Program-made: the position numbers and the translations under genes
In this document: positions 1-8,207 of the stretch, one piece after another
Layout of the letters: each line of letters opens with the position of its first letter
Position numbering within the stretch: the stretch's first letter is position 1
DNA from: Solirubrobacter sp963798325
Lineage (GTDB): Bacteria > Actinomycetota > Thermoleophilia > Solirubrobacterales > Solirubrobacteraceae
Direction: 5' to 3'
Assembly: GCA_963798325.1 (NCBI GenBank)
Contig: CAWCSS010000009.1
Location: forward strand, 496,001-560,000
DNA: 64,000 nucleotides
The notes under the pieces: generated by a model
Told to the model about the DNA's origin: nothing
Databases searched by the model: none
What the model saw: only the letters and a program-made list of their open reading frames with translations

Positions 1-550
1 CGTTGTGGCCCTCGACCCGCTTGCCGGCCGCCTTGGCCGCCGCGATCCCCGCGAGCACCCGCGGATCGCCCTTGGTCACCGAGCTCCAGTTCGTGATCTC
101 CCCGGAGGCCAGCACCTCCGGCCAGCCCAGCATCGGCGCGATCGTGTCGACGGCGAAGCGCGTGGCCTCGTCGGGATACGCCGACTGCGGCGAGATCCGC
201 GCCACCCAATACACGTGCGCGGGAGCGGCGCGCATCTGCTCCACGATCGAGCGCAGCCCGTCCACCCCGTGCGCGAGGAAGAAGAACAGGTTGTCGTACA
301 CGAGCGTCGTCGTGCCGTCGGGGACCGCGGCCTCGAGCAGGCTGCTCGGCGAGTACAGGCACCACGGGTGCGTGTGCGGCTCGATGTAGCCCGGCGTCAG
401 GATCTTGCCCGTGACGTCGAGCACCGGGCCGTCCGGCTCGCGCGGTCCGACGTAGGTGATGACCCCATCGGCGATCTCCACGTTCGCCCGGATCCAGGTG
501 CCCGTGTAGACGTCGGCGACCGTGCCGCCGACCAGCGCGAGGTCCGTCAT
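1..550 (-). CDS. Adenine deaminase-like amidohydrolase (3' end outside window)
   Basis: About 183 N-terminal residues read from an ATG at 550 down to the window edge. The start resembles adenine deaminase and related metal-dependent amidohydrolases: a beta-rich leader (MTDLALVGGTVADVYTG), then PGYIEPHTHPW with the metal-binding HxH, then PDGTTTLVYDN and, near the edge, GKRVEGHN, where the family has a metal-ligand His (GHAPG in adenine deaminase). Family members convert adenine to hypoxanthine plus ammonia in the cytoplasm. The catalytic C-terminal half is not visible, so another amidohydrolase specificity (dihydroorotase- or hydantoinase-like) remains possible. It is divergent from the PaaX-like gene with only 26 bp between starts, so they share a promoter region. 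Confidence 0.6.
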   Translation of the reverse strand, partial: MTDLALVGGTVADVYTGTWIRANVEIADGVITYVGPREPDGPVLDVTGKILTPGYIEPHTHPWCLYSPSSLLEAAVPDGTTTLVYDNLFFFLAHGVDGLRSIVEQMRAAPAHVYWVARISPQSAYPDEATRFAVDTIAPMLGWPEVLASGEITNWSSVTKGDPRVLAGIAAAKAAGKRVEGHN

Positions 551-576
551 CACGGGCGCACGCTAGCGTCCCGGGC

Positions 577-1386
577 TTGGATGACGTGCTGCGACGCCGT
601 TCGGTCGGGGCCCCGGCCGCCCGCTCGACGCTCCTGACCGTGCTCGGGGAGTTCCTGCTGTCACGCCCTGACGGCGCGTGGCAGGAAGCGCTGATCGGCT
701 CACTGCGGCTGCTCGGCTTCACCGCGCCGGCCGCGCGCCAGGCCGTCGTGCGCTCCGCGCGCGAGAACTGGCTCGAGGGCGAGCGCATCGGCCGGCGCTC
801 GCGGATGCGGCTGACCGCGACCTCCGGCGAACTGCTGCGCGACGGCGCGCGGCGGATCTACGGGTTCGGCGGGCCGGTCGCGTGGGACGGCCGCTGGCTG
901 CTGCTGGTCCTGCGGGTGCCAGAGCCGCGGCGCGAGCTGCGCCACCGGCTGACGACGCAACTCGCGTGGGCGGGCTTCGGCTCACTCGGCGGCGGGCTGT
1001 GGATCACGCCCCACGTCGACCGCGAGGCGCGCGTGCACGCCGAGGAGCCGGCGCAGCTCCTCTCCTTCCGGGCGGAGCTGGGCGCGCTCGGCGGCACCGA
1101 GCGGGTGATCGAGGAGGCGTGGGACCTTCCCGCGCTGCGCGAGCACTACGAGGTGTTCATCGAGGACTTCAACCGCCTGCGCCCGCGCGGCGGCGAGGCC
1201 TCGTTCGCCGCCCAGACGGCGCTCGTCCACGCGTGGCGGCGCTTCCCGTTCATCGACCCGGACCTCCCGGACGACCTGCTCCCGCGCGACTGGCCGCGCC
1301 GGCGCGCGTTCGAGCTCTTCCACGACCGCCACGAGAAGTGGGGACCGGCCGCGCAGGCGCACTTCGACTCCCTGGCGGCGCCATGA
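577..1386 (+). CDS. PaaX-family transcriptional regulator
   Basis: 269 residues, the usual length for PaaX-type repressors. An N-terminal winged helix (about residues 15-85, with ARSTLLTVLGEFLLSRPDG and a region where AARQAVVRSAREN is the likely recognition helix) is followed by the central and C-terminal PaaX domains, with the characteristic DLPALREHYEVFIEDF and WRRFPFIDPDLPDDLLPRDW. PaaX of E. coli responds to phenylacetyl-CoA. Here no paa genes are adjacent, so the ligand is unknown; the stop overlaps the asparaginase start (ATGA), suggesting co-transcription with ansA. The start is taken as TTG at 577; a GTG at 586 is an alternative. No clear Shine-Dalgarno is seen. Confidence 0.8.
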   Translation: MDDVLRRRSVGAPAARSTLLTVLGEFLLSRPDGAWQEALIGSLRLLGFTAPAARQAVVRSARENWLEGERIGRRSRMRLTATSGELLRDGARRIYGFGGPVAWDGRWLLLVLRVPEPRRELRHRLTTQLAWAGFGSLGGGLWITPHVDREARVHAEEPAQLLSFRAELGALGGTERVIEEAWDLPALREHYEVFIEDFNRLRPRGGEASFAAQTALVHAWRRFPFIDPDLPDDLLPRDWPRRRAFELFHDRHEKWGPAAQAHFDSLAAP

Positions 1387-2414
1387 GCCCGGCCGCCTCC
1401 GCCCAGCGCAAGCGCATCTACGTCGCCTACGTCGGCGGCACGATCGGGATGAAGGCCACCGACACCGGCTACGCGCCCGTCCCCGGCCACCTGACCGCGC
1501 AGGTCCGCGACCGCCCGGAGTTGCACGCCGCCGAGGTCCCCGAGCTCTCGATCGCCGAGTACGCGCCGCTGCTGGACTCGGCCAACGCCGGCCCGGCCGA
1601 CTGGCTGCGCATCGCCCGCGATCTCTCGACGCACCGGGCCCACTACGACGGCTTCGTCGTCCTGCACGGCACCGACACGATGGCCTACACCGCCTCCGCC
1701 CTGGCCTTCCTCCTGCGCGGCCTGGGCAAGCCGGTCGTGGTCACGGGGTCGCAGATCCCGCTGGGCGTGCTGCGCTCCGACGGGCGCCAGAACCTGCTGA
1801 CGAGCGTGCTGGTCGCCGCCCGCGACGACGTGCGCGAGGTCTGCCTCGTCTTCGGCTCGAGCATCCTGCGCGGCTGCCGGTCGGTCAAGTCCAGCGCCTC
1901 CGGCTTCGAGGCCTTCGCCTCGCCGAACATGGCGCCGCTGGGCATGGCGGGCGTGCAGATCGAGTTCGACGTGTCGCGCCTGCGCGTCCCGGAGCCGGTC
2001 TCGCTCGGCCTCCCGATGACCCTCGACGCCCCCGTCGGCCTGCTGCGCGTGTATCCGGGCATGCCCGCCGCGCTGCTGCGCGCGGCGGTCGAGCCCCCGA
2101 TCCGCGGCCTCGTCATCGAGGGCTACGGCGCGGGCACGATCCCGGACGGCGATCCGGAGTGGCTGGCCGCGCTGGCCGAAGCCGCTGAGCGGGGGGTCGT
2201 GATCGCCGTCGTCAGCCAGTGCGTCGACGGCCGCGTCGACCTGGGCGCCTACCAGACGAGCGCGCCGCTGGTCGAGGCGGGAGCGGTCGGTGGGCTGGAC
2301 ATGACCACCGAGGCGGCCTACGCGAAGCTCGTGGTCCTGCTCTCCGAGGGCCGCTCGGTGCAAGAGGTCCGGGAGCTCATGGCCACCGACCTCGCGGGCG
2401 AGATGAGCACCTAG
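1383..2414 (+). CDS. ansA: Type I (cytoplasmic) L-asparaginase
   Basis: 343 residues aligning along their length with E. coli AnsA from memory: YVAYVGGTIGM carries the first catalytic Thr (TGGTI-type motif, here GGTI), VLHGTDTMAYTASALAF the second Thr-Asp pair, followed by GKPVVVTGSQIPL and SDGRQNLLTS. There is no signal peptide, consistent with the cytoplasmic type I enzyme that hydrolyses asparagine to aspartate and ammonia. The ATG at 1383 overlaps the stop of the PaaX-like gene by 4 bp, so translational coupling is likely. The adenine deaminase-like gene next door also releases ammonia, which hints at nitrogen salvage, but that link is inference only. Confidence 0.93.
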   Translation: MSPAASAQRKRIYVAYVGGTIGMKATDTGYAPVPGHLTAQVRDRPELHAAEVPELSIAEYAPLLDSANAGPADWLRIARDLSTHRAHYDGFVVLHGTDTMAYTASALAFLLRGLGKPVVVTGSQIPLGVLRSDGRQNLLTSVLVAARDDVREVCLVFGSSILRGCRSVKSSASGFEAFASPNMAPLGMAGVQIEFDVSRLRVPEPVSLGLPMTLDAPVGLLRVYPGMPAALLRAAVEPPIRGLVIEGYGAGTIPDGDPEWLAALAEAAERGVVIAVVSQCVDGRVDLGAYQTSAPLVEAGAVGGLDMTTEAAYAKLVVLLSEGRSVQEVRELMATDLAGEMST

Positions 2415-2430
2415 CTGGCATCCTGCCCGG

Positions 2431-3462
2431 ATGCCTCGCTACGCGCTGCTCGACCGAGCGCTCGCCTACCACCTGTTGCCGGATGCGCTGCAGCTCGCCG
2501 GAGCGCGGATCGCGACGCGGATGCGGCTGCGCAACGAGCGCCTCGGCGGCGTGGAGGCGCAGGAGGACCGGCTGCGCTCGCTGGTGTGGCACTTGTCCAA
2601 CGGCCCCGTGGCTGAGCGCCCGGACCCGGCGAACGAGCAGCACTACGAGCTGCCCGCGGAGTTCTTCACGCTGTTCTTGGGGCCGCGACACAAGTACAGC
2701 GCGGCACTGTGGACGGCGGAGACCGCAAGCCTGCAGCAAGCCGAGGAGCAGATGCTCGCCCTGACGTGTGAGCGGGCACAGGTGCAGGACGGGATGGACA
2801 TCCTCGATCTCGGCTGCGGCTGGGGCAGCCTGAGCCTGTGGCTGGCGGAGCACTACCCGGACGCCCGCGTCACCGGGATCAGCAACTCGGGGCCGCAGCG
2901 CGCACACATCGAGCAGCAGATCGCGCAGCGCGGCATCACCAACCTCGAGATCGTCACCGCCGACGCCAACGACTACGACCCCGGCCGCGACGTGGACCGG
3001 ATCCTCTCGATCGAGATGTTCGAGCACATGCGCAACTGGAAGCAGCTCCTGCGCCGCATGTCCCTCCGGCTCAAGCCCGACGGCAAGGCGTTCGTGCACA
3101 TCTTCAGCCACCGCAGCCTCGCCTACCGCTTCGAGGGCACGTGGGCGGCCGAGCGCTTCTTCACCGGCGGGACGATGCCTTCGCACGACCTGATGCTGCG
3201 CTTTCAGGACGATCTGGTGGTCGAGGACCGCTGGGCGGTGTCGGGGACCCACTACTCGAAGACCCTGCGCGCCTGGCTCGAGCGGCTGGACGCCAACTCG
3301 CAGCGCGCGCTGACTATCCTCGAGGAGCAGACCAACCGACGTGAGGCGCGACGACAGCTTGCCGCATGGCGGCTGTTCATGATGTCCGCCGCGGAAGTCT
3401 GGGGCTGGCACGGCGGCGACGAATGGCTGATCAGCCACTACTTGCTGGCACCCCGCGGCTAG
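2431..3462 (+). CDS. Cyclopropane-fatty-acyl-phospholipid synthase-family SAM methyltransferase
   Basis: 343 residues. A Rossmann-like SAM-binding core begins near residue 115 with ILDLGCGWGSLSLWLAEHY (motif I), continues with VTGISNSGPQRAHIE and ends its core with SIEMFEHMRNWKQLL. This SIEMFEHM block is typical of the CFA-synthase/mycolic-acid cyclopropane synthase/coclaurine N-methyltransferase branch. The N-terminal 110 residues are helical and lack a signal peptide. CFA synthases are usually about 380-420 residues with an extra N-terminal domain, so this shorter form is closer to the coclaurine N-methyltransferase-like subgroup; the substrate (lipid or small amine) cannot be told. It lies 16 bp after ansA and may be read from the same promoter. 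Confidence 0.82.
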   Translation: MPRYALLDRALAYHLLPDALQLAGARIATRMRLRNERLGGVEAQEDRLRSLVWHLSNGPVAERPDPANEQHYELPAEFFTLFLGPRHKYSAALWTAETASLQQAEEQMLALTCERAQVQDGMDILDLGCGWGSLSLWLAEHYPDARVTGISNSGPQRAHIEQQIAQRGITNLEIVTADANDYDPGRDVDRILSIEMFEHMRNWKQLLRRMSLRLKPDGKAFVHIFSHRSLAYRFEGTWAAERFFTGGTMPSHDLMLRFQDDLVVEDRWAVSGTHYSKTLRAWLERLDANSQRALTILEEQTNRREARRQLAAWRLFMMSAAEVWGWHGGDEWLISHYLLAPRG

Positions 3463-3510
3463 CCTCGAACCCCGTACTCAGTTACTGTCCTGGACGCTCC
3501 GGGCAAAGGA

Positions 3511-4698
3511 ATGAATGTGTCCAAACACCTCCGCATGCTGGTGGTCCTGTCGACCGCTGGGCTTCTTACGTTCGCCGCCACGGCCTTCGCCAAGACGATC
3601 GTCGGCAACAACTCGGCGCAGACGCTGACCGGCACCGCCGGCAACGACGTGATCAACGGCCTCGGAGGAGCGGACAAGCTCTTCGGCCTCGCCGGTGACG
3701 ACGTCATCACGGGCGACACCGGCCCGGACACGATGGACGGCGGGCCCGGAAACGACTCGATGGACGGTGGCTCCGGCGACGACAAGGCCGAGGGCGGCGA
3801 CGGCAACGACAAGGCCATCGGCGGGTTCGGCCACGACACCCTCTCCGGTGGGCCGGGCGACGACATCCTCGAGGGCAACGAGGCGCCCGACCGCATCGTC
3901 GGCGGCGACGGCAACGACGTCATCGACGGCGGCACCGGCGGCGACGACCTCTTCGGCGGCAACGGCAACGACACCATCACCTCCGGCACCGGCCCTGACC
4001 GGATCGACGCCGGACCCGGCGACGACATCATCCACCTCAACAGCGACCCGCCGAGCGCGATCAAGAGCATCGACTGCGGTGACGGCAACAACACGGTCTA
4101 CAACAGCGAGAAGCCGATGGGCCGCACCAACCGCAAGCTGCTCGCCGCGCAGCCGAACTGCGAGAACGTCATCGACCTCAACGCCGAGCGCGATCCCACG
4201 CGCGGCATCACCTGGTCAGGCAACGGCACCAAGAACGGCTCCGACCGCAACGACCGCCTCAACGGCCAGCACGGCTCGAACACGATTCTCGGCCACGGCG
4301 GCAACGACGTCATCTGGGGCGACGCCGCCCACGACAGCGGCGGCACGCGCGCCCGCAAGCAGACCGACTCGCTTGACGGCGGCCCCGGCGACGACACGAT
4401 CTACGCCGGCCGCGGCACCAACCGGCTCGTCGGCGGCGACGGCAACGACTACCTCCAGGGCAACGGCCTGAAGTCGACGATCTTCGGCGGCAACGGAGCC
4501 GACAACATCAAGCTCCAGGGCCGCCGCACGGTGATCGACGCCGGACCGGGCGACGACACCATCACCGCCATCACGTCCAGCGGCACCGGCACGGTGCGCT
4601 GCGGCCCGGGCGACGACACCGTGCTCATCTCACGCTTCCCCGGCAACCGCAAGCGTGTGAAGATCGCCGCCGACTGCGAGCACAAGAAGCGCGTGTAG
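3511..4698 (+). CDS. Secreted RTX-type calcium-binding repeat protein
   Basis: 395 residues. A signal peptide (about 1-27, MNVSKHLRMLVVLSTAGLL then ATAFA) precedes two blocks of glycine/aspartate nonapeptide repeats of the GGxGxDxxx type. The first block (about residues 45-175) has a dozen or more units such as GGPGNDSMD and GGDGNDVID. The second (about 235-365) is less regular and includes long inserts. Two short Cys-containing segments (SIDCGDGNN and a QPNCENVIDL stretch) separate them, and a terminal ADCEHKKRV forms a basic tail. RTX repeats fold as a calcium-bound beta roll outside the cell. No enzymatic domain is visible, so a structural or adhesive surface role is inferred. The blocks are repetitive at DNA level, so copy number could vary between strains. 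Confidence 0.88.
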   Translation: MNVSKHLRMLVVLSTAGLLTFAATAFAKTIVGNNSAQTLTGTAGNDVINGLGGADKLFGLAGDDVITGDTGPDTMDGGPGNDSMDGGSGDDKAEGGDGNDKAIGGFGHDTLSGGPGDDILEGNEAPDRIVGGDGNDVIDGGTGGDDLFGGNGNDTITSGTGPDRIDAGPGDDIIHLNSDPPSAIKSIDCGDGNNTVYNSEKPMGRTNRKLLAAQPNCENVIDLNAERDPTRGITWSGNGTKNGSDRNDRLNGQHGSNTILGHGGNDVIWGDAAHDSGGTRARKQTDSLDGGPGDDTIYAGRGTNRLVGGDGNDYLQGNGLKSTIFGGNGADNIKLQGRRTVIDAGPGDDTITAITSSGTGTVRCGPGDDTVLISRFPGNRKRVKIAADCEHKKRV

Positions 4699-4705
4699 GA
4701 CCCCC

Positions 4706-5554
4706 TCAGGGGTTCAGGAACGAGCCCGCCCGGCGCCAACCGAGCCAGGCGGGCCCCAGCGCCACCAGACGCACCAGCACCGCGCAGGCGATGATGCTCG
4801 GCGCGGACGCCAGCGGCAGGCAGACGCGCGGGTGCCCGGGGCTCAGGGCGCCCGCCAGCAGCGCCACCACGAGCGTCGCGATCACGCCGGCGGCGCCGAT
4901 GAGCATCGCGCGCGGCACCCGCGTTGACGGCCGCGCGCCCGCCAGGCGGTCGACGCGCTCGGGCGCGATCCCGCCGGTCTCGAAGGCCAGCAGCGCCGAG
5001 GCCAGCGGCGCGGCGCCACCACGGCGGACGGCCGCCGCGTCGGCGGCGAGCTCGCCCAGGACCTGCTCACGCCGGGGCAGTGAGCGCAGCGCATAGGCGT
5101 CGCCGATCGCGCGCGCGATCAGCACCCGCAGCGGATCTCGGCGGTCGGCGTGATGGCCCTCGTGCGCGACGACGGCCGTCAGCTCGCGCTCGCCCAGGCA
5201 GGCGAAGCAGCCCTCGCTCAGATAGACGCGCGGACGCACCAGTCCGGCGCAGAACGCCAGCGGCGTCGCGCTCGGGATCACGTAGACGTCGCGGCCGCCG
5301 ATCGACCGCACGCCGAGAACCGGAATCCGCCGGCGATGCACGAGCAGGCCGCGCCACAGGGAGGCGCCGCCACGCACCAGCAGGCAGACGTCGAACAGCG
5401 CCAGGCCGATCAGCAGCACCCCTTCGGCGCTGCCGGAGAAGAGCACGTCCTGGTGGAAGCGCACCGTGTCGAGCACGAACACGAGCGTCAGCAGGAACGC
5501 GGTCAGGCCGAACGCGGCGACCGCGAACTCGGCCCGACGAAGGTCGTCAGTCAC
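4706..5554 (-). CDS. M56 (BlaR1/MecR1-type) membrane metallopeptidase
   Basis: About 282 residues from GTG at 5554. Membrane segments surround a zinc-peptidase motif HEGHH (in VVAHEGHHADRRDPL, near residue 145) with a downstream GELAADAAAVRRGG that supplies the third ligand region of M56 enzymes. Hydrophobic helices are visible near residues 12-30, 40-60, 215-235 and 245-270. The start overlaps the blaI-like stop (5547-5549), so the pair is translationally coupled. In known systems the M56 protease is activated by a surface signal and leads to cleavage of the partner BlaI repressor. No penicillin-binding sensor domain is present after the last helix, so this is the short sensorless form common in actinobacteria. 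The signal is unknown. Confidence 0.85.
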   Translation of the reverse strand: MTDDLRRAEFAVAAFGLTAFLLTLVFVLDTVRFHQDVLFSGSAEGVLLIGLALFDVCLLVRGGASLWRGLLVHRRRIPVLGVRSIGGRDVYVIPSATPLAFCAGLVRPRVYLSEGCFACLGERELTAVVAHEGHHADRRDPLRVLIARAIGDAYALRSLPRREQVLGELAADAAAVRRGGAAPLASALLAFETGGIAPERVDRLAGARPSTRVPRAMLIGAAGVIATLVVALLAGALSPGHPRVCLPLASAPSIIACAVLVRLVALGPAWLGWRRAGSFLNP

Positions 5555-5924
5555 TGGCGGCCAGCCGGCGCAGCGTCTCCAACCGCTGCGGGTCGAGCTC
5601 ACCGATGTGGCGGGCGAAATGCGCGAGCGCGAGATCGCCGAAGTCTTCGACCAGGGCCGCGACCTCGGCCTCGGCGCGGGTGCGCAGGTAGACGTCGCGG
5701 GTCAACGCGGGCGCGTAGACGTCGAGGCGTCCGGCGCGCCGGCGCACGAGCAGGCCCTTGGTGTCCAGCCGCGTCATCACGGTGAGCAGGGTCGTGTACG
5801 CGCGCACCTTCTCACCGCGGGCGTTCAGGGCCTGTTGCACCTGGCGCACGGTGGCTTCGCCACGCCCCCACATCTCCTCCATGATCTCGGACTCGAGTTC
5901 GTGGAGAGGCGGGGGCGCGGCCAT
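5547..5924 (-). CDS. BlaI/MecI/CopY-family repressor
   Basis: 125 residues, the family length. The winged helix occupies about residues 5-75 (LHELESEIMEEMWGRGEATV and AYTTLLTVMTRLDTKGLL), followed by the dimerisation and cleavage-region helices. It directly precedes the M56 peptidase gene with overlapping stop and start, the standard BlaI-BlaR1 order. Upstream, 10 bp away, lies the first of a set of secreted proteins on the same strand, so the repressor may sit at the distal end of that operon and regulate it. No clear operator dyad was identified by eye. Confidence 0.9.
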   Translation of the reverse strand: MAAPPPLHELESEIMEEMWGRGEATVRQVQQALNARGEKVRAYTTLLTVMTRLDTKGLLVRRRAGRLDVYAPALTRDVYLRTRAEAEVAALVEDFGDLALAHFARHIGELDPQRLETLRRLAASD

Positions 5925-5934
5925 GCCGAACGCC

Positions 5935-6732
5935 TTACAGGCGGAAGGAAGCCCGGGTCGTGTAGCGCTTGCCGCCCTGGGTGACCGACCAGCTGGCGGT
6001 GTAGTTGCCGCCCTTCATCCCCTTCAGGGCGCCGCCCTTGAGCTGGACGACCTGACCGGGGACGACCGCGATCTGCGGGACGGTCGCGTTGCGCGGCGTC
6101 GGACCCGTGATCGACACGGTGCCGCCGACGGGATCGAGCGTGTTGCCGAGGTTGCGGACCTCGAGCACCAGCGATCGGCTGTTGCCCCTGCCGAGCACGC
6201 GCGTCGAGCCGAGCTTGAGGTTCGGGCGCTTCCTGGTCGGGTTCAGGCGCAGCTTCCCACGCAGGTCCCACTGCGGCACGATGCCGTTGCGGGCCTTCAC
6301 CTTGACCTGCTTGGCGAACACCTGGAAGCCGGCGTAGAGCGAGCCGGTCGAGGTCATGCGGACCATGTTGAGCTTGACCGTGCGCTGCCCCGGACGCAGC
6401 GTGAACGACGCCGGACTGGCACGCACGTACGGCGACAGGCTGGCGCGCGTGTTGAGCACGACGCCACCGGTGGCGCGGTTCTGGATCCATGGGCGCACGT
6501 TGACCGTGACCTTCATGGTGTCCTTGGTGGTGTTCTTGATGGTGATCGAGCCGACATTGCCGCGCTTGGCGGTCCGTTCCACAATCGCGGGGGTGACCGA
6601 GACACCGCCCTGCTGAGTGACGCGGGCGACGGGCGCTGAATCATCAGCGCGAGCGATCACGGCACCGGTCGCGGTCCCTGCGACGGCAAGGCCAAGGGCG
6701 CCGGCGGCGAGCCGGGTCCTAGCGAGCTTCAC
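5935..6732 (-). CDS. Secreted DUF916/pilus-chaperone-like protein (paralogue A)
   Basis: 265 residues from GTG at 6732, preceded by AAGGAGAT at good spacing. A signal peptide (about 1-29) is followed by GGVSVTPAIVERTAKRG and IKNTTKDTMKVTVNVRPW, the beta-strand pattern seen in DUF916 and PapD-like immunoglobulin folds. The next segments, ASFTLRPGQRTVKLNMV and GSLYAGFQVF, match the conserved block where DUF916 proteins have a proline/glycine-rich turn. A second beta domain covers about residues 150-265 (NLGNTLDPVGGTVSITG). The same two-domain layout is found in the protein at 7403-8179, with matching landmarks (VSVTPA/LSVSPA, RPWIQ/RPWLQ, GNTLDPVGG/GNTIDAVTG), so the two are paralogues. No membrane anchor is visible. 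Assignment to DUF916 is by pattern, not by search. Confidence 0.7.
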   Translation of the reverse strand: MKLARTRLAAGALGLAVAGTATGAVIARADDSAPVARVTQQGGVSVTPAIVERTAKRGNVGSITIKNTTKDTMKVTVNVRPWIQNRATGGVVLNTRASLSPYVRASPASFTLRPGQRTVKLNMVRMTSTGSLYAGFQVFAKQVKVKARNGIVPQWDLRGKLRLNPTRKRPNLKLGSTRVLGRGNSRSLVLEVRNLGNTLDPVGGTVSITGPTPRNATVPQIAVVPGQVVQLKGGALKGMKGGNYTASWSVTQGGKRYTTRASFRL

Positions 6733-6777
6733 TTCGGGTATCTCCTTGTTTCTCTCTGGGTGGTTCCGATGCCGGAG

Positions 6778-7284
6778 CTACGGCGTCTCGGTGGAAGCCG
6801 TCACGAGGACGACCTTGCGGTAGCTCCCCGAGGCCTTCTTCGTGACCTTCTGGCGCAGGTTGACGGTCGCCTTGGCGCGCGTTGCCGCCTCGGTCCACTT
6901 GGTGAGCATCGGGTCGACCGAGGAATCCAGCGGCTGGAATGCCCCCCTGCCGACACGGGCCTCCAGCGCCAGCGGCAGCTTCCTGGACCCGCTCATGAGG
7001 TGCCCGAGTCGCGAGCCCTTCGCGACCTCGCCGTCGGCCATCGAGAGCACCGCCGTCTCATCCGTGGTGGTGATGAAGACATCGACCTTCGTCGAGTAGG
7101 TCTTGGCCTTCGAGAAGGTGGTGAAGCTCGACTTCGTCGTCGGCAGGATCAGCTCGAGGAAGCTCGGCACGCTGCCGCCGATCTGCGTCCCGCCCGAGAT
7201 CGGATCAGGCGTCTGTGCCTGCGCGACGGCAGGGGCGGCCGCGGCGCTCAGCGCCGCCGCAGCAATGATCGTTCGCAGCTTCAT
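6778..7284 (-). CDS. Small secreted WxL-like beta-domain protein
   Basis: 168 residues with a signal peptide (about 1-23, ending APAVAQAQ) and a single beta-rich domain. The domain aligns by eye with the C-terminal 145 residues of the M1 peptidase at 25539-27458. Shared landmarks in the same order are GGxVP near the start, a GHL motif mid-domain, GAFQPL against GAFAPL, then TVNLRQ against TIDLQQ and a terminal LVTASTETP against FTLSTTQP. The arrangement resembles WxL surface domains but lacks the W-x-L motif. RBS AGGGAA lies just before the ATG at 7284. It sits between two DUF916-like paralogues, the pairing seen in Firmicute cell-surface complexes. Function is unknown; wall attachment or complex assembly is inferred. 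Confidence 0.65.
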   Translation of the reverse strand: MKLRTIIAAAALSAAAAPAVAQAQTPDPISGGTQIGGSVPSFLELILPTTKSSFTTFSKAKTYSTKVDVFITTTDETAVLSMADGEVAKGSRLGHLMSGSRKLPLALEARVGRGAFQPLDSSVDPMLTKWTEAATRAKATVNLRQKVTKKASGSYRKVVLVTASTETP

Positions 7285-7402
7285 CGGTTCCCTTCCAGCA
7301 TTCTCTTCATGACCCCAGCCCGAGCGGACAGCTCTCGAGGACCAACCGAACGAGGTCGAGCGTAGCCACAGAACCCGGCAATCGGACGCGAGTTGCGCAT
7401 CA

Positions 7403-8179
7403 TCACTTCACCGTGAACTTCTTGTTGATCTGCAGCGCCTTCTTGCCGCGCTGATTGAGGACGATCTTGGCCGTCGCCGAGCCCTTGGAGAGCTTGGTGC
7501 CGAGCGGGATGTTGATCGTCTTGCCGGGCAGGATCTTCACGGCCTGCACGGTCTGGTTCTTGGTCCCGAGCGCGGACTTGACCGAGACGCTGCCGGTCAC
7601 GGCGTCGATCGTGTTGCCCGTGTTCTTGACCGGCAGTACGGCCGTGCCCTTGGACGCCTTGATCGTGCCCGCGGTCAGCGACGCCTTCGGCGCCGACGGC
7701 AGCAGACGGATCGCGCCGACGACGCGGTAGCCGAGCACCAGGCCCTTGCGCTTGGCCACGTCGGTCGGCAGGCCGACGACTTCGAGCCCGCCGTACAGCG
7801 CGCCACCGGCCGGCAGCGCGTTGAGGTTCGCCGTGACCTGCTTCTCCGCGCCGGGGGTGAGCGTGAACGAGCCCTCGCTCACACTGACGCCGGGGAGCGT
7901 CTTGGAACGGTTCGGGGACACCTTGCCCGCCGTGGACTGCAGCCACGGACGCGGCGTGACCGAGATGGTCAGCGGCTGGGTCGAACGGTTGGCCACAGTC
8001 AGCGTGGCCAGCGCGCCCGTGTGGGCGTTCTGGACCTCGATGAGGGCCGGAGAGACGGACAGTCCACCCTCGGTCTGCCGGGCGGCGGCGGCCCCGCCGG
8101 CCGCCGCCTTCTGGCTGAGCGCCGCGCCCCCGGCGCCGAGCGCCAGGACTACGGCGCCGAGCGCCACACTTCGCTTCAT
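7403..8179 (-). CDS. Secreted DUF916/pilus-chaperone-like protein (paralogue B)
   Basis: 258 residues from ATG at 8179 with GGAGGAA upstream; a longer reading from 8275 would add an arginine-rich stretch and is rejected. A signal peptide (about 1-27) is followed by EGGLSVSPALIEVQNAHTG, LTVANRSTQPLTISVTPRPW, and the block SFTLTPGAEKQVTANLNALP with GGALYGGLEVVGLP. The last piece resembles the GxxxGGI turn of DUF916 proteins. The second half repeats an Ig-like beta pattern (LPVKNTGNTIDAVTGSVSV) and ends in a lysine-rich tail. It is a paralogue of 5935-6732. A 118-bp gap separates it from the WxL-like gene, the longest gap in this cluster, which could hold a secondary promoter. Confidence 0.7.
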   Translation of the reverse strand: MKRSVALGAVVLALGAGGAALSQKAAAGGAAAARQTEGGLSVSPALIEVQNAHTGALATLTVANRSTQPLTISVTPRPWLQSTAGKVSPNRSKTLPGVSVSEGSFTLTPGAEKQVTANLNALPAGGALYGGLEVVGLPTDVAKRKGLVLGYRVVGAIRLLPSAPKASLTAGTIKASKGTAVLPVKNTGNTIDAVTGSVSVKSALGTKNQTVQAVKILPGKTINIPLGTKLSKGSATAKIVLNQRGKKALQINKKFTVK

Positions 8180-8207
8180 CACAGTTCCTCCCGCGGGTGG
8201 CCGAGGC

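Noticed and set aside
3600..4650. CRISPR- or minisatellite-like repetition
   Set aside because: The periodicity is the coding repeat of RTX nonapeptides; no spacer-repeat structure and no cas genes.
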